A DNA stretch of 62,883 bases from Acidobacteriota bacterium (GTDB lineage Bacteria; Acidobacteriota; UBA6911), in NCBI GenBank assembly GCA_016929335.1, contig JAFGIY010000058.1, positions 1-62,883 of the forward strand, written 5' to 3'. Shown here in pieces: positions 52,541-61,611 of this stretch. Positions within the stretch are counted from its first letter, which is position 1; every line of letters begins with the position of its first letter. The notes under the pieces were generated by a model that saw only the letters and a program-made list of their open reading frames with translations, made no database searches and was not told where the DNA came from. The position numbers and the translations under genes are program-made.

Positions 52541-54607
52541 ATGCTACGCATGCTCCCGGTTTTTTTCGTCTGTTTCTCTGCGGTTCTGCATGCGCAGGAT
52601 GCGGATTCCAATATCAGGATTCGGGTCAAGATAGCCCATGGCTATATGGCCGTGGATGAGATTGTCAATGAGCCCAAAGAAGCATTCTCCGGATTCAGGG
52701 ATCCAATCGCCGCCCGCAGGATTCTCCTCGATGACATGAACCGGGCGTTCCGGGCATTGGGGCGGGTATACTGCGCGGCATTAACCACTATTCCCTGCCC
52801 GGATGAACTGCCTTCATGGGCAACGGGAAATCAATCCTGGGAAAGTTACCGCACGGCGTTTGAAACATTTCAGGCAAATCATCCGGAGGATCTCAAACCC
52901 TTAGACGATATTCTCACAGGAGACTTCCTTTTCAGCGGGCTTCGCCTGATCGACCGTGAAACAGGCTTGTTTTGGGATACAGAACAGGAAATGAATTCCG
53001 ATTGGGAGAGAGGTGAAACCGATTTTGTGATACTGCCGCCGACAGGCAATTGGGTATTTGGAACCGTGGAAAGCGGCTCCGGAGATCCTGTCATAGAAAG
53101 GATTGACGGAAGTCAGGGGCCGCCCGTTGCTACCGATAAAGAATTGCTCGCCATACTCGCTCCCTGGCAGGACCGTGTCTGGCAAGCGTCGGTCATCAAA
53201 ACCCAGGTCGATCAACTTTACGACAGTCATCGCGTGATCAAAGAAGGCAGCTTTTTCACCATCGAAGTCAGCGGCGCCGCTGAAAGCCCGCGTTTTATAA
53301 AGATCAACGAGGGGGCGCGGCTGGCTGAGGTAACCGCTCTTCCTGCATATCCGCTGCCGTCCTCCATCGTTCTTCACCAGACGCTGCCCGACCGCGATTA
53401 TCGGCGTCTTAACGGCGAAACAAAAATTTCTTATCCTTTTGGCATGCGCCCGGTCCTAACCTACGAACGCCTGGCGGCAAATTCCGCTTTGTGGGGGCTC
53501 TCTTACGATTTGCAGCAGTTTATTGAAGAATCGCCGAACGGCCGGCTTGAATCGAAGGCAATGGTGTTCGATCGCATCGATCCGAACGGGTCCCTGGATC
53601 CAAAGCCTCAGTATTCTCTGGGAGGCGGATTTGTCTGGCGTCCGGAACAAGGCTTTCACCTGAAAGGACGCGGAATGGAGCGCGGCCTGATGCGCAATTC
53701 CGGAGGATTCTCCGCAGAAGCGGGAGGCGCCAATGCCGGGCCGATGGGGAAAATGCAGTGGTCTTCGGATTATGTTTTTTTTGGAAAACTCCGGCGGCGC
53801 TTGCAGCTCCATGCGAACGGCTATACCGACATTCAATCCAGGCGAATTATCGGCGGGCAGTTGCTCGACGAGCGCCGCTGGACTGCACAAGCCGGTTTTG
53901 ACTTTGAATGGTTCCGAGATCGTGATGGCGCAGATCTATCCACAAATGTCCAGGCAAGATGGTCCTCGGTGTTTCTCACTGCTCAGGACGACGCTACAAG
54001 CCGGACCAATCTGGCGGTATTCGACATTGCCGCCGGCTATAGATGGGGAAACCGGCGACTTCGTTGGGGACGCAATTTCGCCGCGGATCTTCGGCTTTCG
54101 GCGGCTCCCGGCGTGTTTAACAGGCCGCGCTACACGACCGCGGTTGTTGCATTCAGCTTTGCACAACGGATGCCGCATCGCTTCGAATATCACACATCGG
54201 CCCAACTGGGTCAGGCGACACGGGGCACGCCTCCTGTGGAGCTTTTATCCATGGGCAGCGAAGAAACGGTCCGCGGCTTCCGCTCGGATGAAGCGCTGGC
54301 CCGCCGGCTGGCGGCCTGGCAGAACGAGCTATGGATTCCTCTGCCGATGCCTGCCGTCAAACCGTACCGCCCCCGCAGCAAACTGGCCGGCTATATTCAT
54401 GAAAATATTCTGCTCGCCGTATTCGGCGACTTCGGAGGCGCGTGGCAGACGGTTTCAGGAGTGCCGGGCATCCGAAGCGGCGCCGGAGCCGGCATCCGAT
54501 GGCGCATCCAGCGTTTGATTTCTCTGAAACTCGACTACGGCTTTGGATTCGGCCCCGGTCCGACATTGGGTAGATTCTACCTGGGCGCGGACATTGCCAC
54601 CCGATAA
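52541..54607 (+). CDS. Omp85/surface-antigen-type outer-membrane protein
   Basis: A 688-residue protein with a signal peptide (MLRMLPVFFVCFSAVLHAQ). The N-terminal 300 residues are periplasmic and not clearly assigned; POTRA-like strands are possible near 240-320. The C-terminal half is a beta barrel with the Omp85 signature GSEETVRGFRSDE, the VFGDFGGAW strand and a C-terminal strand KLDYGFGFGPGP to YLGADIATR. The chain ends in Arg, not the aromatic residue typical of Omp85 barrels. Relatives export or insert proteins (BamA, TamA, two-partner transporters). The unknown beta-rich protein 17 bases downstream may be its cargo. Confidence 0.82.
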   Translation: MLRMLPVFFVCFSAVLHAQDADSNIRIRVKIAHGYMAVDEIVNEPKEAFSGFRDPIAARRILLDDMNRAFRALGRVYCAALTTIPCPDELPSWATGNQSWESYRTAFETFQANHPEDLKPLDDILTGDFLFSGLRLIDRETGLFWDTEQEMNSDWERGETDFVILPPTGNWVFGTVESGSGDPVIERIDGSQGPPVATDKELLAILAPWQDRVWQASVIKTQVDQLYDSHRVIKEGSFFTIEVSGAAESPRFIKINEGARLAEVTALPAYPLPSSIVLHQTLPDRDYRRLNGETKISYPFGMRPVLTYERLAANSALWGLSYDLQQFIEESPNGRLESKAMVFDRIDPNGSLDPKPQYSLGGGFVWRPEQGFHLKGRGMERGLMRNSGGFSAEAGGANAGPMGKMQWSSDYVFFGKLRRRLQLHANGYTDIQSRRIIGGQLLDERRWTAQAGFDFEWFRDRDGADLSTNVQARWSSVFLTAQDDATSRTNLAVFDIAAGYRWGNRRLRWGRNFAADLRLSAAPGVFNRPRYTTAVVAFSFAQRMPHRFEYHTSAQLGQATRGTPPVELLSMGSEETVRGFRSDEALARRLAAWQNELWIPLPMPAVKPYRPRSKLAGYIHENILLAVFGDFGGAWQTVSGVPGIRSGAGAGIRWRIQRLISLKLDYGFGFGPGPTLGRFYLGADIATR

Positions 54608-54624
54608 CCTAAGGAGAGGACAGC

Positions 54625-55770
54625 ATGGCTACTTTCGAACTAAGACAGGACTCCGATAAATTCCAGTTCGACACGCTCACCGGAGCGGTCACAAAAAACG
54701 GCGCCGCATTCGGCAAGTGGACGACGGATAACCAGAACCGATTGATCGCGCAGCCGAAGGAAGGGAAAGATGTGCTGTTTACGATGGTGTGGAAATTCAA
54801 TGACGAGAACGAGCTTTGCCTGCTGAACGGCGGAAATCAACTGGTGAACTTTCATGATGATGCCCGTCCAAGCTATTCCGTCGACAAGGCGGTGCTCAAT
54901 GTAAAAACCAGGACCGGAGTCGCCCCGCAGTTCCAGCTGCACGGAGAATGGGATCTGGATGATTCTCTCCGGCTGACATTCACCACTCCCGACAATGTCA
55001 AATCCGTTCTGGAAGGGCGTCTGAATGATCTGCGATCGCGTTTCGTTTACCGCTTCGCAAGCAGAACGCCCGGCCGTGCAAGCCATCAGTCGCTCCTGTT
55101 ATTTGTCGGCACCTGGCGGACCAATCCCGAAGACCAGACTCAGCTGCAGTTCCTGTACAAGCGCGAAAACCTGACCGAGGACATTTTCTCGCTGCCCGGG
55201 ACTTACGCATTCGATGCCGGTGACAACAAACTGATGTACAGCTATGCAGCTGAAGGCCGGGTTCACGATATTGCATTTCTTGGTTATCTCCGCGTCACAC
55301 CCGACTTCCAGATCTGCTATGCGGTGAAAGCCACGATGCGTCAGACCGGTGGAACAATCGCGGCATCGGCGGTGTTCGCGAATCCGAGCTTTAACGGGAC
55401 ACTGCAGTTGGCGGTTGACAGTCCGCGGCTGGGCAAGACCACCTATTCGGTTGCGGGGCATTTCACTCATGTAAGGCAGAGCGGGACAAAGATCGGCGTA
55501 GGATTTGCCATTGCCGGCGGAGGCGGACAGCCGCTGACGCTGATGTTCCAGGGAACATTTGCAGCAAATACAGGCGGCACTCTTGACTTCACATTCACCA
55601 AAAACGCCCAGAATATGACCATCTCTTTCACCGCAAGCCAGATCAAGATCGGTGGAGCAGTCGCCGGAGCGTCGGCAACGATAGAACTGGCGGGAGGAAA
55701 GCTGGTTGGCGTCGAAGCCATGTTCGGCATCACCTTCGGCTCAACCTCTATCGCAGGCGGCAATGCCTGA
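54625..55770 (+). CDS. Beta-rich protein of unknown function
   Basis: A 381-residue protein I do not recognise. It has no signal peptide or membrane segment. The sequence is dominated by short alternating strands. The C-terminal third is rich in Gly, Ala, Thr and Ser (VGFAIAGGGGQPLTLMFQG, TGGTLDFTFTKN), reminiscent of repetitive shell, fibre or passenger proteins. AAGGAGAGGACAGC precedes the ATG. It is in an apparent operon with the Omp85-like gene, but without a Sec signal it is not an ordinary two-partner exoprotein. Confidence 0.78.
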   Translation: MATFELRQDSDKFQFDTLTGAVTKNGAAFGKWTTDNQNRLIAQPKEGKDVLFTMVWKFNDENELCLLNGGNQLVNFHDDARPSYSVDKAVLNVKTRTGVAPQFQLHGEWDLDDSLRLTFTTPDNVKSVLEGRLNDLRSRFVYRFASRTPGRASHQSLLLFVGTWRTNPEDQTQLQFLYKRENLTEDIFSLPGTYAFDAGDNKLMYSYAAEGRVHDIAFLGYLRVTPDFQICYAVKATMRQTGGTIAASAVFANPSFNGTLQLAVDSPRLGKTTYSVAGHFTHVRQSGTKIGVGFAIAGGGGQPLTLMFQGTFAANTGGTLDFTFTKNAQNMTISFTASQIKIGGAVAGASATIELAGGKLVGVEAMFGITFGSTSIAGGNA

Positions 55771-55870
55771 TTCAAGCTTCCCGTTCTCATACACAGGAGC
55801 GCAACGGGCAACCGGAAACGAGAAACCCATATGTGAAGGCAATCTTCAGAACTCCCGGGAATCGGCAGGT

Positions 55871-56686
55871 CTAGCCTGCATTTCCCACAGCCTTGCGGCC
55901 TCCGGCCCGCACGATGCCGTCGGCAAAGCTGGTCGTGAATCCCAGTTGCTCCAATTGAGGCGTGATTACGGTGTGGGCGAAGAATCCCTTTACCGGGTGA
56001 TACGCTGCAATCGCCATCTCGGGATAGGATTTCAGCGTATTCCGCATCCCTTTGAGCGCTTCGACCTCAGCCCCCTCGATGTCCATCTTGATAAAATCCG
56101 CAGCTCCGATCCCGAGGGATTCGAGGATATTGTCCAATGCCTCTGCCTCAACGGGAACCGATTCTCCTGTAGAGCCGTAAAACGCATCGCAAAAAGCACT
56201 ATGCGCGGACCCGTCAGCAGACAAGTACAAGCGCATTGACTGTTTCCCGCTCCAGAGCGCTTTCTGAATCGGAATAACATTATGGAGGCAATTGGCTGTG
56301 ATGTTTTTTTGAAGACAGGCAAAACTCCGGGATTCCGGCTCAATAGCAATAATCCTGCCTGTTTCCCCAACGGCTGCGGAAATTTTTGCTGAGAATGTGC
56401 CGATGCGTGCGCCTGCATCCACGACGATATCGCCGTTCTTGAATGGATAGAGGCCGTCATAGACCGAATTGATAAAGACTGCTTCAATTTCCTTCAAGGT
56501 CGCAAGGAACCGATAATACAGCCGGCGATTTTCCGCCTTCATCAGATCTTCAGGAGGAATGCTTACGGCGGCGGGCAGATCCCGGATCGGAGACAGGTCG
56601 AAAAACCGGATCCCGTTATCCATTTCAACAAGCAGCGTACCATCTGTCTCCAGGCCCAGAGACTTCACCCAATTTTCGCGAGTCAT
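55871..56686 (-). CDS. FkbM-family methyltransferase
   Basis: A 271-residue SAM-dependent methyltransferase. SAM-binding motif I is VVDAGARIGTFSAKIS, the acidic ribose contact is IIAIEPESRSFACL, and the FkbM hallmark is DFIKMDIEGAEVEALKG. FkbM enzymes O-methylate sugars or other hydroxyls. Substrate unknown. It is the last gene of a minus-strand group with the U32-like gene 57 bases upstream, and it converges with the beta-rich protein gene. Confidence 0.92.
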   Translation of the reverse strand: MTRENWVKSLGLETDGTLLVEMDNGIRFFDLSPIRDLPAAVSIPPEDLMKAENRRLYYRFLATLKEIEAVFINSVYDGLYPFKNGDIVVDAGARIGTFSAKISAAVGETGRIIAIEPESRSFACLQKNITANCLHNVIPIQKALWSGKQSMRLYLSADGSAHSAFCDAFYGSTGESVPVEAEALDNILESLGIGAADFIKMDIEGAEVEALKGMRNTLKSYPEMAIAAYHPVKGFFAHTVITPQLEQLGFTTSFADGIVRAGGRKAVGNAG

Positions 56687-56743
56687 GGAGATTCCCGGAG
56701 TAATACGAGCCGCGAATTTGAAACATCGGAAATTTGCGGCCGG

Positions 56744-57808
56744 CTATTTGAGACCCAGATCCCTAATCTTCGCAGGCGTGAATACGCCGCGATGGATCAG
56801 CTTCGCTGCAAGCTCGTTGCAGTAATTGCATTCACCGCATTCCTTATTGCAGGAGGCGACTTTTTTAAAAAATCCGATTGCATCCAGGCTCTTGTTGTCC
56901 AGGTGCATGAGATGGGACATGCCGACGGAATACAGGTTCCCGGCCATCAATTCCAGGAGATCGCCGTCCCAGCTTTCATTGAGGTAGGCCTCAAGGGATC
57001 TGGCTATCATGCTTTTTGAACTGGTTCTGCCCACGAGCTTGAAATAGCCGGTGATCTCCGCGTATTTTGAGGCATCTTCCGGGCGGATCCATCCGGATTT
57101 CAGAAGCTGTGAGGGATCGCTCTTCGACTGCTGAATGCAGTTCAGGCTGAAAACATTATCTTCCGCCTTCACGCCTCCGGCCGTATCCGGTTTTCTCGAT
57201 TTATGCGAGATGTAATTGAAATGGAATTTTCGGAAAGCACATCGGAAAAGACATCCTTCGTTTACCATCAGCTTTATTTCCGCATGCGTTGCTTCCTTGA
57301 TTCTCTTCAAAAGGGCAAGATCGCGATTAATATCGACATCGGGAGTGATCGCATCGGCTCCGGCTTTTCGGAAAATGACGGCTTTCTGAACGCAATCTAT
57401 ATCGCCCAGAACGGAGGCGCAGATTTCAAGATTCGGGAACCGCCTCCGGACTTCCCGGATATAGAGCGGATTGGCAATGGTAACGGCCTCCACTCCGAGA
57501 TCTTCATGAATCCGCGTGAGGTAGTTCATGGTTGATTTCAGCACTTCCGGTGAGTACCAGTCGCTGCCCTCGCAGATTGAGTTGATCAGCAGATTAACCC
57601 GGATCCCCTCATCGTGTATCTTCTCCACCGCGCCTGCAAATGTGCTGAAGTCCAATTCCGGCGTAATCCGCCCCGAGCCGGAGTATTCCTGAGGCCCCGA
57701 CAGATAGACTTCTCGTATGCGATTGCCGTTGTGCGATTTGAAACGGAATATTTCCGCAAGTGTGTCCGGATCATTGTTATAAGGGACCGAAAACTCGAGT
57801 TGCCCCAT
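56744..57808 (-). CDS. U32-peptidase-family iron-sulfur-like protein
   Basis: A 354-residue TIM-barrel protein of the U32 family (IREVYLSGPQEYSG, RVNLLINSICEGSDW, LEICASVLGD, EIKLMVNEGCLFRC). Cysteines group as Cys186, Cys190 and Cys224 plus a C-terminal C-x3-C-x2-C-x2-C at 320-330 (CNKECGECNYC), which suggests iron-sulfur clusters. Characterised relatives (UbiU/UbiV, TrhP, RlhA) support oxygen-independent hydroxylation of ubiquinone precursors or RNA; protease activity is doubtful. It lies between an unknown gene and the FkbM gene in the exported-hydroxylase operon. The 57-base upstream gap keeps it in the same transcript. Confidence 0.85.
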   Translation of the reverse strand: MGQLEFSVPYNNDPDTLAEIFRFKSHNGNRIREVYLSGPQEYSGSGRITPELDFSTFAGAVEKIHDEGIRVNLLINSICEGSDWYSPEVLKSTMNYLTRIHEDLGVEAVTIANPLYIREVRRRFPNLEICASVLGDIDCVQKAVIFRKAGADAITPDVDINRDLALLKRIKEATHAEIKLMVNEGCLFRCAFRKFHFNYISHKSRKPDTAGGVKAEDNVFSLNCIQQSKSDPSQLLKSGWIRPEDASKYAEITGYFKLVGRTSSKSMIARSLEAYLNESWDGDLLELMAGNLYSVGMSHLMHLDNKSLDAIGFFKKVASCNKECGECNYCNELAAKLIHRGVFTPAKIRDLGLK

Positions 57809-57865
57809 ACAATCCTCCCTTCACGCCGGGGTGCGAAATCCGGAAGAGCGTGGAATTTCCTTCCG

Positions 57866-58993
57866 CTATGCGGTTATTGCAGAACCTTTCGTATCGCGCA
57901 GAGCTTCAACGACGGGAATCAGCTGCAAACGGTCGAAGCCGACGTTGAGGATACGAATTCTCGAAGGCATTTCCTCCGCCCTCTCATTCCTGTCGTTTGA
58001 TCCGGCCGGATCGCCGGTGTCCGGCCACAAATCGCCTGCCGCGAGAAAGCTTCCTCCTGCCGGACGGAACAGGCTGTCGGCAAGCTCCATTTTCCCCAGT
58101 GCCTCATTCCGGCTTATAGCCTGAGTATCGACACACCACAGCAGCAGATCGGGCCTGCAGAATTTTTTCACATCCGCTATCAAGGAGATTCTCTCCGGTC
58201 TTTCAGAGACATACAAAAGAGTCAATCCGCTTGCCAGCAGGATTAGATGATCAACACCGAAAGTGTACCACTCGCGGTCGGAACTGGCATTCAAGGCATT
58301 ATAGATGCCCTCTTTGAATTCAGATCGGATCCCTATAAACCGATTCAGTCCGGTTGAATGCAGAATAAAATCCGGGACGGCAAAAATCGATTTGTGAGGT
58401 TGGCTGAAAAAAAAGGAAGTGGATTCCATTGGCGAAGGAACTTCCTCCGTTGGAGCAAAGGCGGATGATTTGGCGCGGTCGGCCGCTTGCAGTTCGCGGA
58501 CAGGGACCCGCAAAGCTTTGTCTGCATCAAGCAGGTTCGCCAGGCTGAGAATCGCCCATTTTTCGTATCCTCCGCGATAGACTGCCGGAAAAACTTCGGT
58601 AATTCGGGCGAGGGCGGTTTCCTCAAAACTACCCAGGCTTTTCCGCTTCTTCAATAAGTCAAAGAGCGGATCAAATAATTCCCTCGCCAGGCTTTCTTCC
58701 GGATCACGGAGATACCTCCGGATGCGATTTACTTCCGGCGTATCTTCCATGGAAAGCAATCCTGCGGCTTCATTCCCAGCTTTACAGTACTCTTGCTGCA
58801 GTCTGCGGGATTTCGAGACAAATTCGGGAAATTTTTCTTCGAGGAAAGCCTTTCTGGCCGCATTGAACCTGTCGTAAAAACCGGGCCGTACTTCCCCGGG
58901 AATACTCGTTACGGACTCCCCGATTTCAATTTCAGGGTTAGCCGAAATGAAATCCGTTAATTCCGAATATGCCCGGAGAAAACTGTCCGACAT
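57866..58993 (-). CDS. Conserved-looking protein of unknown function
   Basis: A 375-residue soluble protein without a recognisable family. It is mostly helical in the first 190 residues (FYDRFNAARKAFLEEKFPEFVSKSRR), then alternating strands and helices. A few Cys residues (Cys69-like in QEYCKAGNEA; CRPDLLLWCVD) are scattered and do not form a cluster motif. GGAG lies eight bases before the ATG at 58993; a GTG three codons upstream is an alternative. It sits 109 bases downstream of the FAD subunit and 57 bases upstream of the U32-like gene, so it probably works with that set. Confidence 0.7.
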   Translation of the reverse strand: MSDSFLRAYSELTDFISANPEIEIGESVTSIPGEVRPGFYDRFNAARKAFLEEKFPEFVSKSRRLQQEYCKAGNEAAGLLSMEDTPEVNRIRRYLRDPEESLARELFDPLFDLLKKRKSLGSFEETALARITEVFPAVYRGGYEKWAILSLANLLDADKALRVPVRELQAADRAKSSAFAPTEEVPSPMESTSFFFSQPHKSIFAVPDFILHSTGLNRFIGIRSEFKEGIYNALNASSDREWYTFGVDHLILLASGLTLLYVSERPERISLIADVKKFCRPDLLLWCVDTQAISRNEALGKMELADSLFRPAGGSFLAAGDLWPDTGDPAGSNDRNERAEEMPSRIRILNVGFDRLQLIPVVEALRDTKGSAITA

Positions 58994-59102
58994 TGAAGTC
59001 ACTCCATCCTTTGCAGCCTTCGGCTATTGGGCTTTGCGGACGAAAGAGGCGGGATTGCAGAATTGCCCGGTGTCGATTTCCGATCGCCGACAGACGAATG
59101 GA

Positions 59103-60065
59103 TTATGCACACGCCAATATGGTTCTTTTCACCATTGTTTTGGCGATTTGTATCTTCCATTTATTCCTGTCGCCTGGGAGCGCCCTCGCGGAAGCCACGG
59201 CGGCGGCGCCGGCAGCATCCGCGATCGATTCATCTACAGATTTTCCTTTGATGACCTCCTCGGCCTTCACTGCCCGATAAGGCTTATTGTATACCGCATT
59301 CAGACAGATGCGGGCGTCGCCATTCCCGATCATTGCCGCGCAGTTCACAATGGGGAAGTCAATGGACTTGCGGATGGCAAATTTGATGAAGGCGCTCCTT
59401 GTATTTGCGGCCGGAGCAGGAACTTGAATCTCGGTAACGATTTCGTCCGCGGCAAGAACCGTGGATCCGGGGATTGTCATATCCCAGAAATTTTCAGCTT
59501 CTATCAATCGCTTGTTGGTTTTAATCCTGGCATTCAGAGCCACGAGCGCCGGCGCCGTATCGCTTGGATTGACGGCGAGACACATTTTCACAGCTCCGAA
59601 TATCGAATGATATCTATTATCTCCTGCCATGGCGAAGCATGTCTTGCCGCCTTTGCGGATACAATTGAACCTGTTATCGGGAATCCGGAAATACCAACAC
59701 CTGTTGAGCTGGCAGATGTTGCCCGCAATGGTGCCCATTTCGCGGATATGAGGAGTGGCAGTCCGATGTGCCCCTTCGGCCAGAGCTGCATATTTCTTTC
59801 GGACAAGATCGCTCTTGGCGATATCTTCGAGTCTGGTCAGGGCGCCGATTTTGAGCACGCCGCCCTCTTCCCTGATGTAGTCCATCTCCGGAATAGTCTT
59901 CAGGTTGACAACCACATCCGGATATGCCGGCAAAATCTCAAATCTCATTGTGCCCAGAAGGTCCGTACCTCCGGAAATCACCGCGGCTTTTCCGGCCCGT
60001 AGAATAGATGCCGCCTCATCAATTGATTTCGCATCTATGTGGGCAAATTTTTTCCATGTCTTCAT
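59103..60065 (-). CDS. Second FAD-binding subunit with [4Fe-4S] loop
   Basis: A 320-residue CoxM-type protein, clearly paralogous to the one at 50973. FAD motifs are VISGGTDLLGTM and MGTIAGNICQL. The [4Fe-4S]-type insertion has Cys123, 135, 143 and 162 (CWYFRIPDNRFNC, KTCFAMAGDN, KMCLAVNPSD). It has no signal peptide of its own; if exported it would ride with the Tat-signal-bearing [2Fe-2S] partner encoded 37 bases upstream. No molybdopterin subunit follows. Confidence 0.92.
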   Translation of the reverse strand: MKTWKKFAHIDAKSIDEAASILRAGKAAVISGGTDLLGTMRFEILPAYPDVVVNLKTIPEMDYIREEGGVLKIGALTRLEDIAKSDLVRKKYAALAEGAHRTATPHIREMGTIAGNICQLNRCWYFRIPDNRFNCIRKGGKTCFAMAGDNRYHSIFGAVKMCLAVNPSDTAPALVALNARIKTNKRLIEAENFWDMTIPGSTVLAADEIVTEIQVPAPAANTRSAFIKFAIRKSIDFPIVNCAAMIGNGDARICLNAVYNKPYRAVKAEEVIKGKSVDESIADAAGAAAVASARALPGDRNKWKIQIAKTMVKRTILACA

Positions 60066-60102
60066 TTCAGGCTCCTGTTTCTCCGAGGGCTTTCAGAATG
60101 CA

Positions 60103-60786
60103 TCAGGCCTTCTGTTTTATATTCCGAGCGGCTTCCAGAACAGCCGGCGGATGCCGCTGATAGGTAGCACAACGGCAAAGGTTGCCTCCCAAAGCGTCCC
60201 GGACGTCCGCTTCGGTCGGATTGCTGTTTTTATCCAAAAGTGCTTTGGCCGTGCAGACAAATCCCGGCGTGCAATATCCGCACTGAAATGCATTGTTGTT
60301 GATATATGCCTGAATAATTGGATGCTTCGCCTTCGCAATGCCTTCCGCAGTTTCTATCGTTGCGCCATTGCACTCACAGGCAAGTGTCAGGCAGGAAAGA
60401 ACCGGCCTGCCGTTCATGATAACGGTGCAGGATCCGCAAGCTCCCTGCCCGCCACACCAGTCCTTGGGTGACGTGAAGCCTATTTCATCGCGCAATAGCT
60501 GCCGCAGGCTCCAATTCGGCTCAACCATATAGCGGTATTTGCCCCCATTGACGGTGAGCTCGACGGCACGCAGTTCGGGCGCAATATCTTGAGCCGACGG
60601 AGAGCCACCTTTTGCCCCGGACGCGCCTGCCTTTGACTGCGCTGCTGCTTCCGTCGAGATGGCAATGGATCCCAAAGTGGGCGCTCCTACAGCCAGTCCC
60701 GCATCCTTTAAAAAATCCCGGCGGGATATGGAGCCGGATCCTTCTTTGTTCTCTTTTTTATTCGGTTTATTTTTATCGTCTGACAT
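60103..60786 (-). CDS. Second [2Fe-2S] subunit with a Tat signal peptide
   Basis: A 227-residue CoxS-type protein. A twin-arginine signal (SRRDFLKDAG, residues 21-30, then a mild hydrophobic stretch ending near AAAQ) shows export of the folded, cluster-loaded protein. [2Fe-2S] ligands follow in WCGGQGACGSC and SCLTLAC, with the second site CGYC and CRC. About 50 residues of linker separate signal and domain. It heads the minus-strand operon with the FAD subunit, an unknown protein, the U32-like protein and FkbM. The tatA at 31.7 kb could serve it. Confidence 0.94.
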   Translation of the reverse strand: MSDDKNKPNKKENKEGSGSISRRDFLKDAGLAVGAPTLGSIAISTEAAAQSKAGASGAKGGSPSAQDIAPELRAVELTVNGGKYRYMVEPNWSLRQLLRDEIGFTSPKDWCGGQGACGSCTVIMNGRPVLSCLTLACECNGATIETAEGIAKAKHPIIQAYINNNAFQCGYCTPGFVCTAKALLDKNSNPTEADVRDALGGNLCRCATYQRHPPAVLEAARNIKQKA

Positions 60787-61090
60787 TTTGCCTCTTCTTC
60801 CTCAGACCTGATTACGTCACGGAACGGCTTAAGGTCCTTGAGCGGTTTGGGATCTATTCCGGTTGATTATGTCCGCAATCCACCAAATCCTGCAATGATT
60901 TTTAATCCGGAATTTCCAGGACAGGGTTCTCCATTATATGATCCCATCATACCGCTTGCGAAACAGCAATAACCGCGCATGCTTCCTGCTCTATCGGATT
61001 CCGCAGATATTCGGCCATTCGGGCGGATGCCGGGAGCAATCATTCAATAAAACAGGGACAATGATGAGAGATGGAGTACTCTGCCTCCGC
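60787..61090. other. Intergenic region, nothing recognised
   Basis: About 300 bases between two minus-strand genes. It presumably holds the promoter of the Tat [2Fe-2S] operon. I see no convincing promoter boxes, repeat or gene. Confidence 0.4.
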
Positions 61091-61606
61091 TCAGATGAAC
61101 ATTTCTTCATCTTGAGCGGACGAATTGGAAGGATTCCTTCGCCGTCGAAAAAGCACATCCAAACCCACCCTGATTGCCCGCACAACAGCAGTAATTTCGC
61201 TTACCGGAGCCAGGACATTTTCTCTTAGCATCTCGATAGCCTCCTCAGCCCGGCGGGAGGCCAATCGGATTGTGTCCTGAATATGCGCCATTTCCTGTCT
61301 TGCCGTACCGGTGATTTCAGCCAGGAAACTGTCAATATCCACAACTCTATTATGTACGATCCGGGTGGCTCCAACTAAGTTCTGCGTAATTGGTTTGATA
61401 CTTTCTGCTGTGCTGTTAATGGTCTTCAGTGCTTCATCTACTCTGCTCGAAATCGTTTGGATATTCCGGAGCAGTTCTTTGCGCCAATCATCCATTTCAT
61501 TGGAAATTCGGCGGATAGCCTTGTAGATTCCAAAGAATAGAAAAGTCTGTAGTGCTACTGCGAGAGTCAATACTCCGGTGAAGACAGTCAGGAGAATGTC
61601 TTGCAT
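61091..61606 (-). CDS. Membrane-anchored coiled-coil protein (DUF948-like)
   Basis: A 171-residue protein with one N-terminal transmembrane helix (ILLTVFTGVLTLAVALQTFLFFGIY). A long amphipathic helix with heptad character follows (residues 30-140) and a basic tail RRRRNPSN. The layout resembles DUF948-type or methyl-accepting-like coiled-coil stress proteins that are often paired with YtxH proteins. It follows the YtxH gene by five bases and is certainly co-transcribed with it. Confidence 0.78.
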   Translation of the reverse strand: MQDILLTVFTGVLTLAVALQTFLFFGIYKAIRRISNEMDDWRKELLRNIQTISSRVDEALKTINSTAESIKPITQNLVGATRIVHNRVVDIDSFLAEITGTARQEMAHIQDTIRLASRRAEEAIEMLRENVLAPVSEITAVVRAIRVGLDVLFRRRRNPSNSSAQDEEMFI

Positions 61607-61611
61607 TAGAT

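Noticed and set aside
56744..57808. Collagenase-type protease
   Set aside because: Family labels say peptidase U32, but the cysteine clusters and characterised relatives point to iron-sulfur hydroxylation roles and no protease triad is visible.
58947..60002. 351-residue open frame on the plus strand
   Set aside because: It is antisense to the second FAD-subunit gene, whose flavin and cysteine motifs are clear.
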